Below are positions 51,559-62,200 of a DNA stretch of 64,000 nucleotides, piece after piece. Position numbers and translations under genes: made by a program. The notes beneath the pieces were generated by a model. That model did no database searches, had not been told where the DNA came from, and saw only the letters and a list, made by a program, of their open reading frames with translations. How positions within the stretch are numbered: position 1 is the first letter of the stretch; the number at the start of each line of letters is the position of its first letter. The stretch comes from Gramella sp. MT6 (lineage in GTDB: Bacteria > Bacteroidota > Bacteroidia > Flavobacteriales > Flavobacteriaceae): the NCBI RefSeq assembly GCF_019357415.1, contig NZ_CP048410.1:2692501-2756500 (forward strand), given 5' to 3'.

Positions 51559-53031
51559 TTATTGTTTGATACCTGGTATTTTCTCAATGTACATTCTTTG
51601 GTAATTTGGAGAATTCATTTCGCTTTCGCCGAGTACTTCGAAATCTAATCGTTCAACCTGAGATTTGTTGATATGGGATCGTCCCAGGATATCATTAATT
51701 GCTTTGTTCAGTAATGGCTCGTTTTCATTTCCCAGGATTCCGAAATCATTCAGATTCTCAATATATGCAATGTCTGGTTCCAGACCATTTATATAATCTG
51801 TATTGCCAACTGAATTCAGGGATTTGAAGACCAATGGCTGTATGGCATATGTGTGATTCTCGTTGATACCATCTTTGCTGAAATCCTCACTGTCATAAAG
51901 GGTCACCGAAGCCTGGAATTTCCCAACAGTATAGTCACCAACCTGTACCACATTAATATAAGGGTCAAGACCGTTAATGATCAATTCGCTGGCTGAGGCA
52001 CTTGATGCAGAGGTTAAAATATAGACTTCTGATAAATTAAGACTATTGATCTGCTCGCCGTTTCTAATACGATCATCAAACCTGTTGACTAGCGCTTCCG
52101 GATTTTGAGTTTCGTAGAAATTCTGGTATTTAGCATTCCATTGTTCTTTAATGAATACCTTGTTTTTGAACTGCCCTGTAATCATACTGGAAAGGTCTTT
52201 GGCAGATTCTACAGATCCACCACCATTATATCGAAGATCAAGAATAAGGTCTGTAACTCCCTTTGCTTTAAAATCGGCGAAGGCATTATTTAGTTCGTCA
52301 TCAAAATCTGCGATGAAACTGTTGTACATCAGGTAAGCGACCTTTCTTCCGCCTACTTCCAAAACTTTAGATATATAAACTGGATTCTCGGTATAATTGT
52401 CATCTGTTAAGTTAACCTCCTTATCGGTTAAAATGATCTGTCCGTTCTCTACGGTACCCACATTAATACTATAACTAGACTGTTCAATAAGACTTGAAAA
52501 GTTGCCGGAAGTCAGTTTTTCTCCATTTATTTCTGTAAAAACATTACCTCTTTCCAATCCCGCTCGTTCAGCAGAGGTACCAGGAAGTACATATCTAATT
52601 ATTCCAAATACATTATTAGTACCGGAGATCTGGCCAATACCAAACTTGATCCCAGTTGCACCGCTAACTCCATCGAACCTGTCTTCCAGATCATTATAGT
52701 CATCTGTAATAAAGCTGAACCGGTCTATAGAAGCGGTAAGGTTATCAAAAAGATCTTCCGGGGTAGAGGCTCTGGCTAGAAACTCCCTTTTAGCATTAGT
52801 GTTCTGGAAATAATCATCTGCCAATTCTGGTACATTGTCTTTGTAGAGGTAAATCTCATTAAGTCCATTATAGATGAAACTTTCCACTTCAATTTCTAAT
52901 TCTGATATAGCACTTTCAGAATTTCCTGTTTCAGTACCTGAATTTCCATTTTCCATTATATCCTCATCTTTGGTACAGGATGAAAGGATAAGTATGGCTA
53001 AATTCAGGAACATTAATATTCTAAACTTCAT
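51559..53031 (-). CDS. S41 family C-terminal processing protease, lipoprotein
   Basis: A 490-residue protein with lipoprotein signal MKFRILMFLNLAILILSS before Cys. A PDZ domain at about 130-215 (GIIRYVLPGTSAERAGLERG) precedes the tail-specific protease domain: strand DLILDLRYNGGGSVESAKDL, the nucleophile in ILTSASSASASELI and the Lys in YTVGKFQAS. It cleaves proteins near their C-termini; it may be surface exposed through the outer membrane. Flavobacteriia carry several such proteases. It stands alone, with a terminator at its end. Confidence 0.9.
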   Translation of the reverse strand: MKFRILMFLNLAILILSSCTKDEDIMENGNSGTETGNSESAISELEIEVESFIYNGLNEIYLYKDNVPELADDYFQNTNAKREFLARASTPEDLFDNLTASIDRFSFITDDYNDLEDRFDGVSGATGIKFGIGQISGTNNVFGIIRYVLPGTSAERAGLERGNVFTEINGEKLTSGNFSSLIEQSSYSINVGTVENGQIILTDKEVNLTDDNYTENPVYISKVLEVGGRKVAYLMYNSFIADFDDELNNAFADFKAKGVTDLILDLRYNGGGSVESAKDLSSMITGQFKNKVFIKEQWNAKYQNFYETQNPEALVNRFDDRIRNGEQINSLNLSEVYILTSASSASASELIINGLDPYINVVQVGDYTVGKFQASVTLYDSEDFSKDGINENHTYAIQPLVFKSLNSVGNTDYINGLEPDIAYIENLNDFGILGNENEPLLNKAINDILGRSHINKSQVERLDFEVLGESEMNSPNYQRMYIEKIPGIKQ

Positions 53032-53168
53032 TTTTTCTTTTTCAATCAGCTATTAACTGCAGAGTTGTTAGTTTTTACAATATAGTTCAGGAACTATGCC
53101 ACAATTTGTTAAAATGCTGATGGTTTGAAAAAACAGGTTATGATGGGGGAGTGGTTTGTATAAAAGCG

Positions 53169-53200
53169 AAAAAGGTTCAGGCTAGAGGCTGAACCTTTTT
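53169..53200. terminator. Bidirectional terminator of the adhesin-PorP-OmpA operon (shared repeat core)
   Basis: AAAAAGGTTCAG pairs with CTGAACCTTTTT around GCTAGAGG. The loop and inner stem match the CAP-gene terminator at 51324-51359 in the same orientation. Confidence 0.82.
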
Positions 53201-53307
53201 CTATTCAATCGATCTGTTGGGGTCGATCAAAATTGATCTATTTTACTTTTCGACTTTCTTATTTTACCCCAAAACTCGATCAGGATATAATTTTACCTGT
53301 TTTAATA

Positions 53308-53393
53308 GAAAGAGGCCGTCTGAGAGTTTTCTGTTTATATTCCTTTGTGGAATATATTAGGGGGAACAGTTACGACTTCAGAAAGCCTCTTTC
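53308..53393. ncRNA. Candidate structured RNA in the 3' region of the T9SS operon
   Basis: Four nested helices: GAAAGAGGC/GCCTCTTTC (9 bp), TCTGA/TCAGA (5 bp), CTGTT/AACAG (5 bp) and TATATTCC/GGAATATA (8 bp), capped by a 5-base loop, total 86 bases. It begins 20 bases past the OmpA gene stop on the minus strand and is not followed by a T run. Strand and function are not known; no family recognised. Confidence 0.5.
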
Positions 53394-53412
53394 GTTCAGG
53401 TTAGTTAGCAGT

Positions 53413-55272
53413 TTATTCCATTTTTACAACGCTAAACATGGATCTTCTGTTTAGCTGGTGATCATCTTCAGAACAGCGTTCGCAGTCGATCGCCGGTTTG
53501 GTTTCACCATAACTTTTATATTCAACGATTCTTTCAGGAGCAATTCCGTTCTCGATTAGATATTCGTAAGTAGCTTTCGCCCTTCTTTCGGCTAATTTTT
53601 CATTATAAGCATTGCTTCCGCGGCGGTCTGTATGCGCTCCAATTTCGATCACCAGTTCAGGATATTCCTCTTGCATCAAAGTGATAAGTTTGTCAAGTTC
53701 CTGAGCCGCATCTGGCCTGATCACAGATTTATCAAAATCAAAATAGATATTATCTATCTCAGCTAAATATTCAACATCCTTCACAGGTTCCAATGCAATG
53801 TTATAAGTGATCTCTTCTTTTTCATCTGAATCCATGGTGCTTATTTCGCCCGCAAAAGTTTCATATTCTATCTCCTTTGCTTCAACCGGGAATTTCATAT
53901 CCCTGTCTATTTCGGTAATATAGTTCCCTTCAGCATCGGTTTCTAAAAATGCGATCTGGTTATTTTCTCCATCCAGTAATCTCACTGTGGCCTGCGGAAT
54001 AGGATTCCCGTTAACAGCATCGGTCACCTGTCCTTTAAGAATAAGTGGATTAAGTTTATTGAAAACGTAGATGTTGTCACTTCCGCCATCGCGGTTGGTA
54101 GAAATAAAACCTTCTTTAGAATCTGCGACCTGGAAATAAGCAAAATCGTCCATGCTACTATTCACCGGTTCTCCTAAGTTATCTACTTTTCCATCTTCAA
54201 ATTTGAAAATATCGAATAAGCCTAATCCCGCATGGCCATTAGAAGAAAAATACAGCGTTCCGTCGGTATCCATAAAAGGAAATGTTTCATCATATTCAGT
54301 ATTTATCGGTTCACCTAAATTCTCAGGCTGCCCGAAATTACCATTTTCATCTATTGCAACTTTATAAAGGTCTGTTCCTCCAAAGCCGTTTGGCATATCT
54401 GAAGTAAAGTACAATGTCTTGCCATCTGGTGATAGGGAAGGATGACCTACAGAATATTCGTTACTGTTAAAGCCTAGTTCCTTTACCTCTGCCCAGCCAT
54501 TTTCAGAATTTGTAGCTGAATATAATTTCAGGTGGTTGGTCTTTTCCTTATCCCGTTTCCCTTCTTTATTATTCAGGTAATTATTTCTTGTAAAATAGAT
54601 CATATTACCATCAGGGCTTATAGCCACTGGACCATCGTGTAATTTAGTATTGATGTCTCCATCTATAGGACTCACAGTTCCTGAATTCTTATCAAGAACA
54701 TAAATGTCCAGAAATGGTTCTCCATTCCAGCTATAGGTTTTGTCTTTTACATCTGTATCCTGGGCACGAGCAGAAACGAAATAAATGTTGTCGTCTTTAA
54801 CGAAAACCCCAAAATCACTTACTTCAGAATTAAATTCAGAAGATTTTAATTTATAGGTTGCCTTACTTTTATATTCACTTTTATTAAGCATGGCCTGGAT
54901 CTCTTCAGACTCCCTTCCGCTTTCGAGATATTTTCTTAGCCATTCTCTGGATTCATCATATCTTTTAACTCCGCGTAGAGTCTGGGCATATTTGTAAAAA
55001 TATTCCGGAGAAACCGCAGTATCCTCAATAATGTCGCCATAATAATGCACGGCATTCTCAGGACTTCTTAGCATCATATAGGTATCCCCTAATTTTCTGG
55101 AATTGTAAGAAACCTTATAATCCCTTTCTATAAGTTCCTTATAGACCTCAGTAGCCTCCAGGTATGCGAAATCATTATAGAGTCTATCGGCCTTTTTCTG
55201 TTTTCCACTTTGAGCCTGAACGGCTACAGTGCAGGAAAGCGCTATCAGCAATAAAAAGTATATTTTTTTCAT
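53413..55272 (-). CDS. PorE-like OmpA-family T9SS-associated protein
   Basis: A 619-residue exported protein (signal MKKIYFLLLIALSCTVAVQA) with four parts in order: TPR-like helices at about 25-130 (LYNDFAYLEATEVYKELIER), a PD40/WD40-type beta-propeller at about 160-395 (PSLSPDGKTLYFTSDMPNGF, GGTDLYKV), a carboxypeptidase regulatory-like fold at about 410-490 (KGQVTDAVNGNPIPQATVRL) and an OmpA peptidoglycan-binding domain at about 505-615 (IYFDFDKSVIRPDAAQELDK, IGAHTDRRGSNAYNEKLAER). This is the order of Porphyromonas PorE, which anchors T9SS parts to peptidoglycan. It follows the PorP/SprF gene by 17 bases. Confidence 0.9.
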   Translation of the reverse strand: MKKIYFLLLIALSCTVAVQAQSGKQKKADRLYNDFAYLEATEVYKELIERDYKVSYNSRKLGDTYMMLRSPENAVHYYGDIIEDTAVSPEYFYKYAQTLRGVKRYDESREWLRKYLESGRESEEIQAMLNKSEYKSKATYKLKSSEFNSEVSDFGVFVKDDNIYFVSARAQDTDVKDKTYSWNGEPFLDIYVLDKNSGTVSPIDGDINTKLHDGPVAISPDGNMIYFTRNNYLNNKEGKRDKEKTNHLKLYSATNSENGWAEVKELGFNSNEYSVGHPSLSPDGKTLYFTSDMPNGFGGTDLYKVAIDENGNFGQPENLGEPINTEYDETFPFMDTDGTLYFSSNGHAGLGLFDIFKFEDGKVDNLGEPVNSSMDDFAYFQVADSKEGFISTNRDGGSDNIYVFNKLNPLILKGQVTDAVNGNPIPQATVRLLDGENNQIAFLETDAEGNYITEIDRDMKFPVEAKEIEYETFAGEISTMDSDEKEEITYNIALEPVKDVEYLAEIDNIYFDFDKSVIRPDAAQELDKLITLMQEEYPELVIEIGAHTDRRGSNAYNEKLAERRAKATYEYLIENGIAPERIVEYKSYGETKPAIDCERCSEDDHQLNRRSMFSVVKME

Positions 55273-55289
55273 ATCAACAGGACTTTAGG

Positions 55290-56201
55290 TTAAAAGAAAC
55301 GGGGGGATTTATATCTGGTATTTTTAAATCTGAATTCATAAATAAGCAGAACTTCGTGAGTACCGGAGGTATACGGGCTTATATTTGAAATTGGATATTC
55401 ATAAGCATAACCCGCGCGGAAACCTTCAAATAATTGAATGTCCAGGAATCCACCTATCGCATCATCAATTCTGTAGTTCGCCCCCACATAAAATTTCTCG
55501 TTGAAAATTGTGGTAGCTGAAATATCTATAGATAGCGGTACACCCTGTGTTGCTTTGAATAGGGTGGAGGGTCTGAATTTGATCATATCCGTAAGGTCAA
55601 AAACATAACCACCTGTTAGATAATAATGAACCTGTTCCAGGGCCATGTATTCACTGGATTCGTTATTGTCATTATTGATAAGCTTAGGAGCAGATCCACC
55701 TATGTACCAATTCTGGGAAGATAAATAGAAACCAACTCCGAAGTTCGGGGACCACCGGTTAAAGGTGTCCTGAAAAAATGGATCATCTGCCACTGCAGGA
55801 TCATTCAACAGTTCTTCATCCAGGTTGTAATAACTCATCCCTGCTTTAAGCCCCAGGCGTAAAGTAACATCAGCACTCAGGTCCAGGCGGTATGAGAAAT
55901 CCCCATAGGCATAGGTGTAATTTTCATACCCCGCATTATCGTTTATTACCGAAAGTCCTAAACCAACCTTATCATTCCGTAAAGGAGAATGTAAAGAGAG
56001 GGTTTGGGTAGTAGGAGCGCCTTCCAGGTCTGCCCACTGACTACGGTGAAGTCCTATGGTTGAAAATCCGTCTCTACTTCCTGCGTAAGCTGGGTTGATA
56101 GAGATCGTGTTATACATGTATTGCGTAAACTGAGGGAGCTGTTGTGAAAAGCCTGAAAAGCTTACAAACAAGATCACTATGATTAAAGATATTTTTTTCA
56201 T
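55290..56201 (-). CDS. PorP/SprF family type IX secretion membrane protein
   Basis: A 303-residue outer-membrane barrel (signal MKKISLIIVILFVSFSGFSQ) with the family start QLPQFTQYMYNTISINPAYA and the later GLHRSQWADLEGAPTTQTLS. PorP/SprF proteins are needed for secretion and surface attachment of particular large adhesins with type B signals, and are typically encoded directly after them, as SprF is after SprB in Flavobacterium johnsoniae. Here it is 12 bases after the giant adhesin, which is therefore its presumed partner. Confidence 0.93.
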   Translation of the reverse strand: MKKISLIIVILFVSFSGFSQQLPQFTQYMYNTISINPAYAGSRDGFSTIGLHRSQWADLEGAPTTQTLSLHSPLRNDKVGLGLSVINDNAGYENYTYAYGDFSYRLDLSADVTLRLGLKAGMSYYNLDEELLNDPAVADDPFFQDTFNRWSPNFGVGFYLSSQNWYIGGSAPKLINNDNNESSEYMALEQVHYYLTGGYVFDLTDMIKFRPSTLFKATQGVPLSIDISATTIFNEKFYVGANYRIDDAIGGFLDIQLFEGFRAGYAYEYPISNISPYTSGTHEVLLIYEFRFKNTRYKSPRFF

Positions 56202-56213
56202 GGTTTCCCTTTT

Positions 56214-59200
56214 TTATTTAGTTCCTAAGTAGATATATCCCTGTATAGGTTGAAACTCACTATTTCTGATTTCCAGAACGTAGTAGTAAGTACCTGAAGG
56301 CAATTGGTTCGAATTTGTAAATGAGCTCTTTGAAAATCCATCCCAGTTATTCTGGTAATTTTGCGCAGTGTAAACTTCAGCACCCCATCTGTTGAAAATT
56401 CTAAGGTCATAAGTGAAGCCACATTCTGTGTCCAGGTCTACTTCAAAGAAATCGTTCCTGTTATCACCGTTAGGTGTCACAGCTTTTGAAATACCGTTTT
56501 TAATATCTTCAATACTACAATTCAGAACTATACCATCGAAAATAGTAACACTTACTTGTGTGCTGGATGGGCAGAACCCGTCAAGTTCGTATGTGAAAAT
56601 ATAAGTGCCGGCTTCCATCATAGAAGGATCGATAAATCCATTATCTAGCGCGCCTGTATTATCATTATCTATCCAGGTACCCGACTCATCTACATCTCCA
56701 ACAAGAAGATCGAAAAGGTCGAATGCGGTCGTGGTCCCATCATTATAAAGTTCTGGTGCCTGGGTCACCTCAATTTCTTCAGCAACAGGTTCTTCAATAA
56801 CTACAGTAATTACTTCAGATTCCTGTCCAAATTCGTCTTTTACACTTATCTGATAGGTTCCAGCTTCAATATTTTCGAATACTCCACTGTTCTGGAAGTT
56901 TACTCCATCTATAGTGAAGCTAACTCCATTTTCTGTGCTTACAGTTATCGATCCGAATGGATTCTCACATGTCGGAGCAATTACCGTTGGTTCTGGTGCA
57001 GCCGGTGGTGCAGGAGCAGGATCTTCTTCTACTGTGATCGTAAACGAACAACTTGATTCATTTCCATTTGCATCTACTACAGTATATTCTATTAGCGTTT
57101 CTCCTACAGGAAATTCTTCTCCGGAAGCGATACCACTGGTCATGGTCACCGTGGTTTCACCACAGTTATCAGAAGCGGTAACCTCCTCATAGTTTACTAC
57201 CGTAGAAGTAACTCCATATTCTACGTTTACAGTGAAGCTTTCAGGACATTCAATAGTTGGAGCTTCATTATCAGTAATATTTACGTCGAAGCTTACGGTT
57301 GAAGTGTTTCCTGAGGCATCTGTCGCGGTATAAGTAACGGTGGTTGTTCCTATTGGGAATTCTTCTCCAGAGGCAAGCCCTTCCGTAAGAGTTAAACTCT
57401 CGACACCACAATTGTCTGTTACTACCGGAAGTTCATAGGTAAATGTTGCGCCACATATTCCGGCATCGTTATTCAGATTGATATCTGATACAGCTTCGAA
57501 AACTGGTGCCTGAGTATCGATCACGTTTATGATCTGCTCACAGGTAGTTGAGTTTCCTGCGGCATCTGTCACAGTCCAGGTTACTGTTGTTTCTCCAAGA
57601 GCAAACACAGCAGGAGCATCGTTAGTGATAGTCAGATCTTCGGTAGCCGTACAGTTATCAGAAACTGCTGGCATTCCAAGATCCACCTGAGATGCTTCAC
57701 AAACTCCGTTATCAGCTTCAACGGTCATCATATCTAACCCACAAGCAGTGATAACTGGTGCCTGAGTATCGATCACATTTACGATCTGCTCGCAAGTTGT
57801 TGAGTTCCCGGCAGCATCGGTGATGGTCCAGGTTACTGTAGTTTCTCCAAGAGCGAATACAGTTGGAGCATCGTTGGTGATTGTCAGATCTTCAGTAGCC
57901 GTACAGTTATCAGAAACTGTTGGCATTCCAAGATCAACCTGAGAAGCTTCACAAACTCCGTTATCAGCTTCAACGGTCATCATATCTAACCCACAAGCAG
58001 TGATAACTGGTGCCTGAGTATCGATCACATTTACGATCTGCTCGCAAGTTGTTGAGTTCCCGGCAGCATCGGTGATGGTCCAGGTTACTGTAGTTTCTCC
58101 AAGAGCGAATACAGTTGGAGCATCGTTGGTGATTGTCAGATCTTCAGTAGCCGTACAGTTATCAGAAACTGTTGGCATTCCAAGATCAACCTGAGAAGCT
58201 TCACAAACTCCGTTATCAGCTTCAACGGTCATCATATCAGACGCACAAGTAGTGATAACTGGTGCTTGAGTATCGATCACATTTATGATCTGCTCACAAG
58301 TTGTTGAGTTTCCTGCAGCATCGGTCACGGTCCAGGTTACTGTAGTTTCTCCAAGAGGAAATACTTCAGGAGCATTGTTAGTAATAGTCAGATCTTCAGT
58401 TGCAGTACAGTTATCAGAAACTGCTGGCATACCAAGATCCACCTGGGATGCTTCACAAACTCCATTATCTGCTTCAACATTCATCATATCTGAAGCACAA
58501 GCCGTAATTACTGGCGCCTGAGTATCGATCACATTTACGATCTGCTCACAAGTTGTTGAGTTTCCAGCAGCATCGGTAATGGTCCAGGTTACTGTAGTTT
58601 CTCCCAGAGCAAATACAGAAGGAGCATCGTTAGTGATTGTCAGATCTTCGGTAGCAGTACAGTTATCGGAAACCGTTGGCATTCCAAGATCAACCTGAGA
58701 TGCTTCACAAACTCCATTATCAGCTTCAACGTTCATCATATCTGAAGCACAAGCAGTGATAACTGGTGCCTGAGTATCGATCACATTTACGATCTGCTCA
58801 CAAGTAGTTGAATTTCCTGCAGCATCGGTCACGGTCCAGGTTACAGTAGTTTCTCCTAGAGGAAATACAGCCGGAGCGTTGTTAGTAATAGTTAGATCTT
58901 CAGTAGCCGTACAGTAATCAGAAACTGCAGGCATTCCAAGATCAACCTGAGATGCTTCACAAACTCCGTTATCAGCTTCAACATTCATCATATCTGAAGC
59001 ACAAGCAGTAATAACTGGTGCCTGATTATCGATCACATTTACGATCTGCTCACAGGTAGTTGAATTTCCTGCAGCATCAGTTACTGTCCAGGTTACTGTA
59101 GTTTCTCCTAGTGGAAATACAGCCGGAGCGTTGTTAATGATATTCAATTCGGCTGGGCAATTATCAGTTGCAACAGGCATTCCCAGTTCAACTTCAGAAG

Positions 59201-62200
59201 CAGTACAAACTCCTTCATCAGCCATTGTATTTATTATAGCAGCACATTCGGTAATAACCGGAGGCTCTGTATCTTCAATAAAATTAATAGTTACTGAAGT
59301 TTCATCAGAACAGCCATTGGCGCTATCGGTAACAGTTACAGAATAATCTCCTGCTTCGGTTACTTCGATAGAAGCTGAAGTTGCTCCTGTATTCCATAAG
59401 TAAGTAGCAGTTCCCTGAACTGTAGAAGTACTAGCGTCCAGATTAACTGAAGTATTGTTACAATCAAGATCTTCATTTCCGGTTATAATAGCTTCTGCAG
59501 TGATCGTATTCTGTTCTACAGTTACGGTAGCCTCAGCAAAACATCCGTTATCACTATCAGTTACAGTTACGCTATAATCTCCCGGCTCAGTAACTTCGAT
59601 AGAAGAAGTGGTCGCTCCAGTGCTCCATAAATAAGAAGCATCAGCCTGAACGGTAGATCCTGAAGCATTTAAAGTGATCTCTGTAGTAGAGCAAGTTAGT
59701 TCCTCATTTCCTGTAATATCAGCAACTACCGGAGTAATATCCTGAGTTACGGTAACTGTAGTTTGAGCAATACATCCATTATCACTGTCGGTCACAGTTA
59801 CGGTGTAATCACCAGGCTCGCTTACCACAATAGTAGCGGAAGTTGCTCCGTTGCTCCATAAGTAAGAAGCATTTCCCTGCACAGTAGATCCAGAAGCATC
59901 TAAAGTAACTTCGGTAGTAGCACAGGTCAATTCTTCGTTTCCAGTAATTTCGGAAGTTACCGGAGTAATATCCTGAGTAACGATTACTGAATCTGTAGTT
60001 GAACATCCATTTTCAGCATCAGTTACGGTTACAAAATAAGTTCCCGGTTCAGATACTAATAGTGTAGAATCAGTACCAACCACAGGTCCTTCTAAAGTGT
60101 TTTTAGTCCAGGAATAAGTAGCAGTACCCTGCACTGTTGAACCTGAAGCGTCTAAAGTAATTTCAGTAGTAATACAGGTTAATTCTTCATTTCCTGATAT
60201 TGTAGCAGTTGGAAGGTTGGCGTCCTGGGTCACTTCAACAAAAGCAGTATCAGAACATCCATTATCGCTATCTGTTACTGTTACGGAATACATTCCGGTT
60301 TCAGAAACAGTTAGTGTTTCGTCAGTTGATATTATAGTAGCATCACCATCTTTGGTCCATTCATAGGATGCTGTTCCCTGAACAGTAGAAGTCGATGCGT
60401 CTAAAGTGATCTCTGTAGTAGAGTAGGTGAGTTCTTCGTTTCCATTGATATCGGCAACCACAGGAGTAATATCCTGAGTCACGGTAACAGTAGTTTCAGA
60501 AGAACATCCATTGTCACTGTCGGTTACGGTAACGGAATATTCTCCCGGTTCGGTCACGGTAATAGTAGCGGTAGTCGCTCCGGTATTCCATTCATAAGAA
60601 GCAGGTCCCTGTACGGTAGATCCAGAAGCATCTAAAGTAACTTCGGTAGTAGCACAGGTTAATTCTTCATTTCCTGTAATATCAGCAACCACTGGAGTGA
60701 TATCCTGAGCTACAGTTACAGTAGTTTCAGCGGAACATCCATTGTCACTATCGGTAACAGTTACGCTATAATCTCCCGGTTCAGTTACGGTAATAGTAGC
60801 GGTAGTCGCCCCGTTACTCCACTCATAAGAAGCAGTTCCCTGAACTGTAGAAGTTGAAGCATCTAAAGTGATCTCTGAAGTAGCACAGGTTAATTCTTCG
60901 TTTCCAGTGATATCAGCAGTTACCGGAGTAATATCCTGAGTAACGTTTACTGAGTCTGTAGTTGAACATCCATTTTCAACATCGGTTACAGTCACAAAAT
61001 AAGTTCCAGGTTCAGATACTAATAGTGTAGCGTTAGTACCAACCACAGTTCCTTCTAAAGTATTTTTTGTCCAGGAATAAGTAGCAGTACCCTGCACAGT
61101 TGAACCTGAAGCGTCTAAAGTAATTTCGGTAGTAGTACAAGTTAATTCTTCATTTCCTGTTATAGTAGCGACTGGAAGGTTAGCATCCTGGGTCACTTCA
61201 ACTGAAGCAGAATCAGAACATCCGTTATCGCTGTCGGTTACTGTTACATAATACATTCCGGTTTCAGAAACAGTTAGTGTTTCGTTAGTTCCAAGTACAG
61301 TAGCATCACCATCTTTGGTCCATGCATAAGAAGCTGTTCCCTGAACAGTAGAAGCCGAAGCATCTAAAGTGATCTCGGTGGTTGAACAGGTTAGTTCTTC
61401 ATTTCCGGTGATATTAGCAACAACCGGAGTAATATCCTGGGTTACGATTACAGTAGTTTCATCAGAACATCCATTATCACTATCAGTTACAGTAACGGAA
61501 TATTCTCCTGGTTCAGTAACTTCAATAGAAGAAGTAGTTGCTCCGGTGCTCCATAAATAAGAAGCATCAGCCTGAACAGTTGATACATTAGCATCCAGTG
61601 TAATACTGGTAGTAACACAAGTTAGTTCTTCATTTCCTGTGATGTCAGCAACCACTGGAGTGATATCCTGAGTTACGGTAACTGTAGTCTGAGCAGAACA
61701 TCCATTGTCACTGTCGGTCACCGTTACGGTATAATCACCAGGCTCGGTTACCGATATAGTAGCCGAAGTTGCCTCGTTGCTCCACTCATAAGAAGCATTG
61801 CCCTGAACTGTAGACCCCGAAGCATCTAAAGTGATTTCGGTAACAGCGCAGGTTAGTTCTTCATTACCGGTAATGTCAGCAACGACTGGAGTAATATCCT
61901 GAGTTACAGTTACGGTAGTTTCATCAGAACATCCGTTATCACTATCAGTCACCGTAACGGTATAATCTCCAGGCTCAGTAACTTCAATTGAAGCGGAAGT
62001 AGCTCCCGTATTCCATACATAAGAAGCAGTACCCTGAACTTTTGAGGTGCTCGCATCAAGAGTGATGCTGGTAGTGTTACAATTTAATTCTTCGTTTCCG
62101 GTAATTATAGCCTCCGCTGAAAGATCATCCTGAGTAACGGTTACAGAAGTTTGATCGGAACAACCATTGTCACTATCGGTTACAGTCACTGTATAATCTC

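Larger units (their letters stand above)
53032..53412. other. 381-base region without a gene
   Basis: It holds a terminator repeat (53169-53200), a block with several GATC-centred inverted repeats (53205-53290) and the nested hairpin element (53308-53393). A short open frame at 53233-53454 has no family and overlaps the end of the OmpA gene, so it is not taken as a gene. I see no clear promoter. Confidence 0.6.

Noticed and set aside
53233..53454. 73-residue open frame on the plus strand
   Set aside because: No family or signal, overlaps the end of the OmpA-type gene antisense, and covers the nested hairpin element.
56914..61560. Several plus-strand open frames of 60-90 residues
   Set aside because: Antisense shadows created by the repetitive adhesin sequence.
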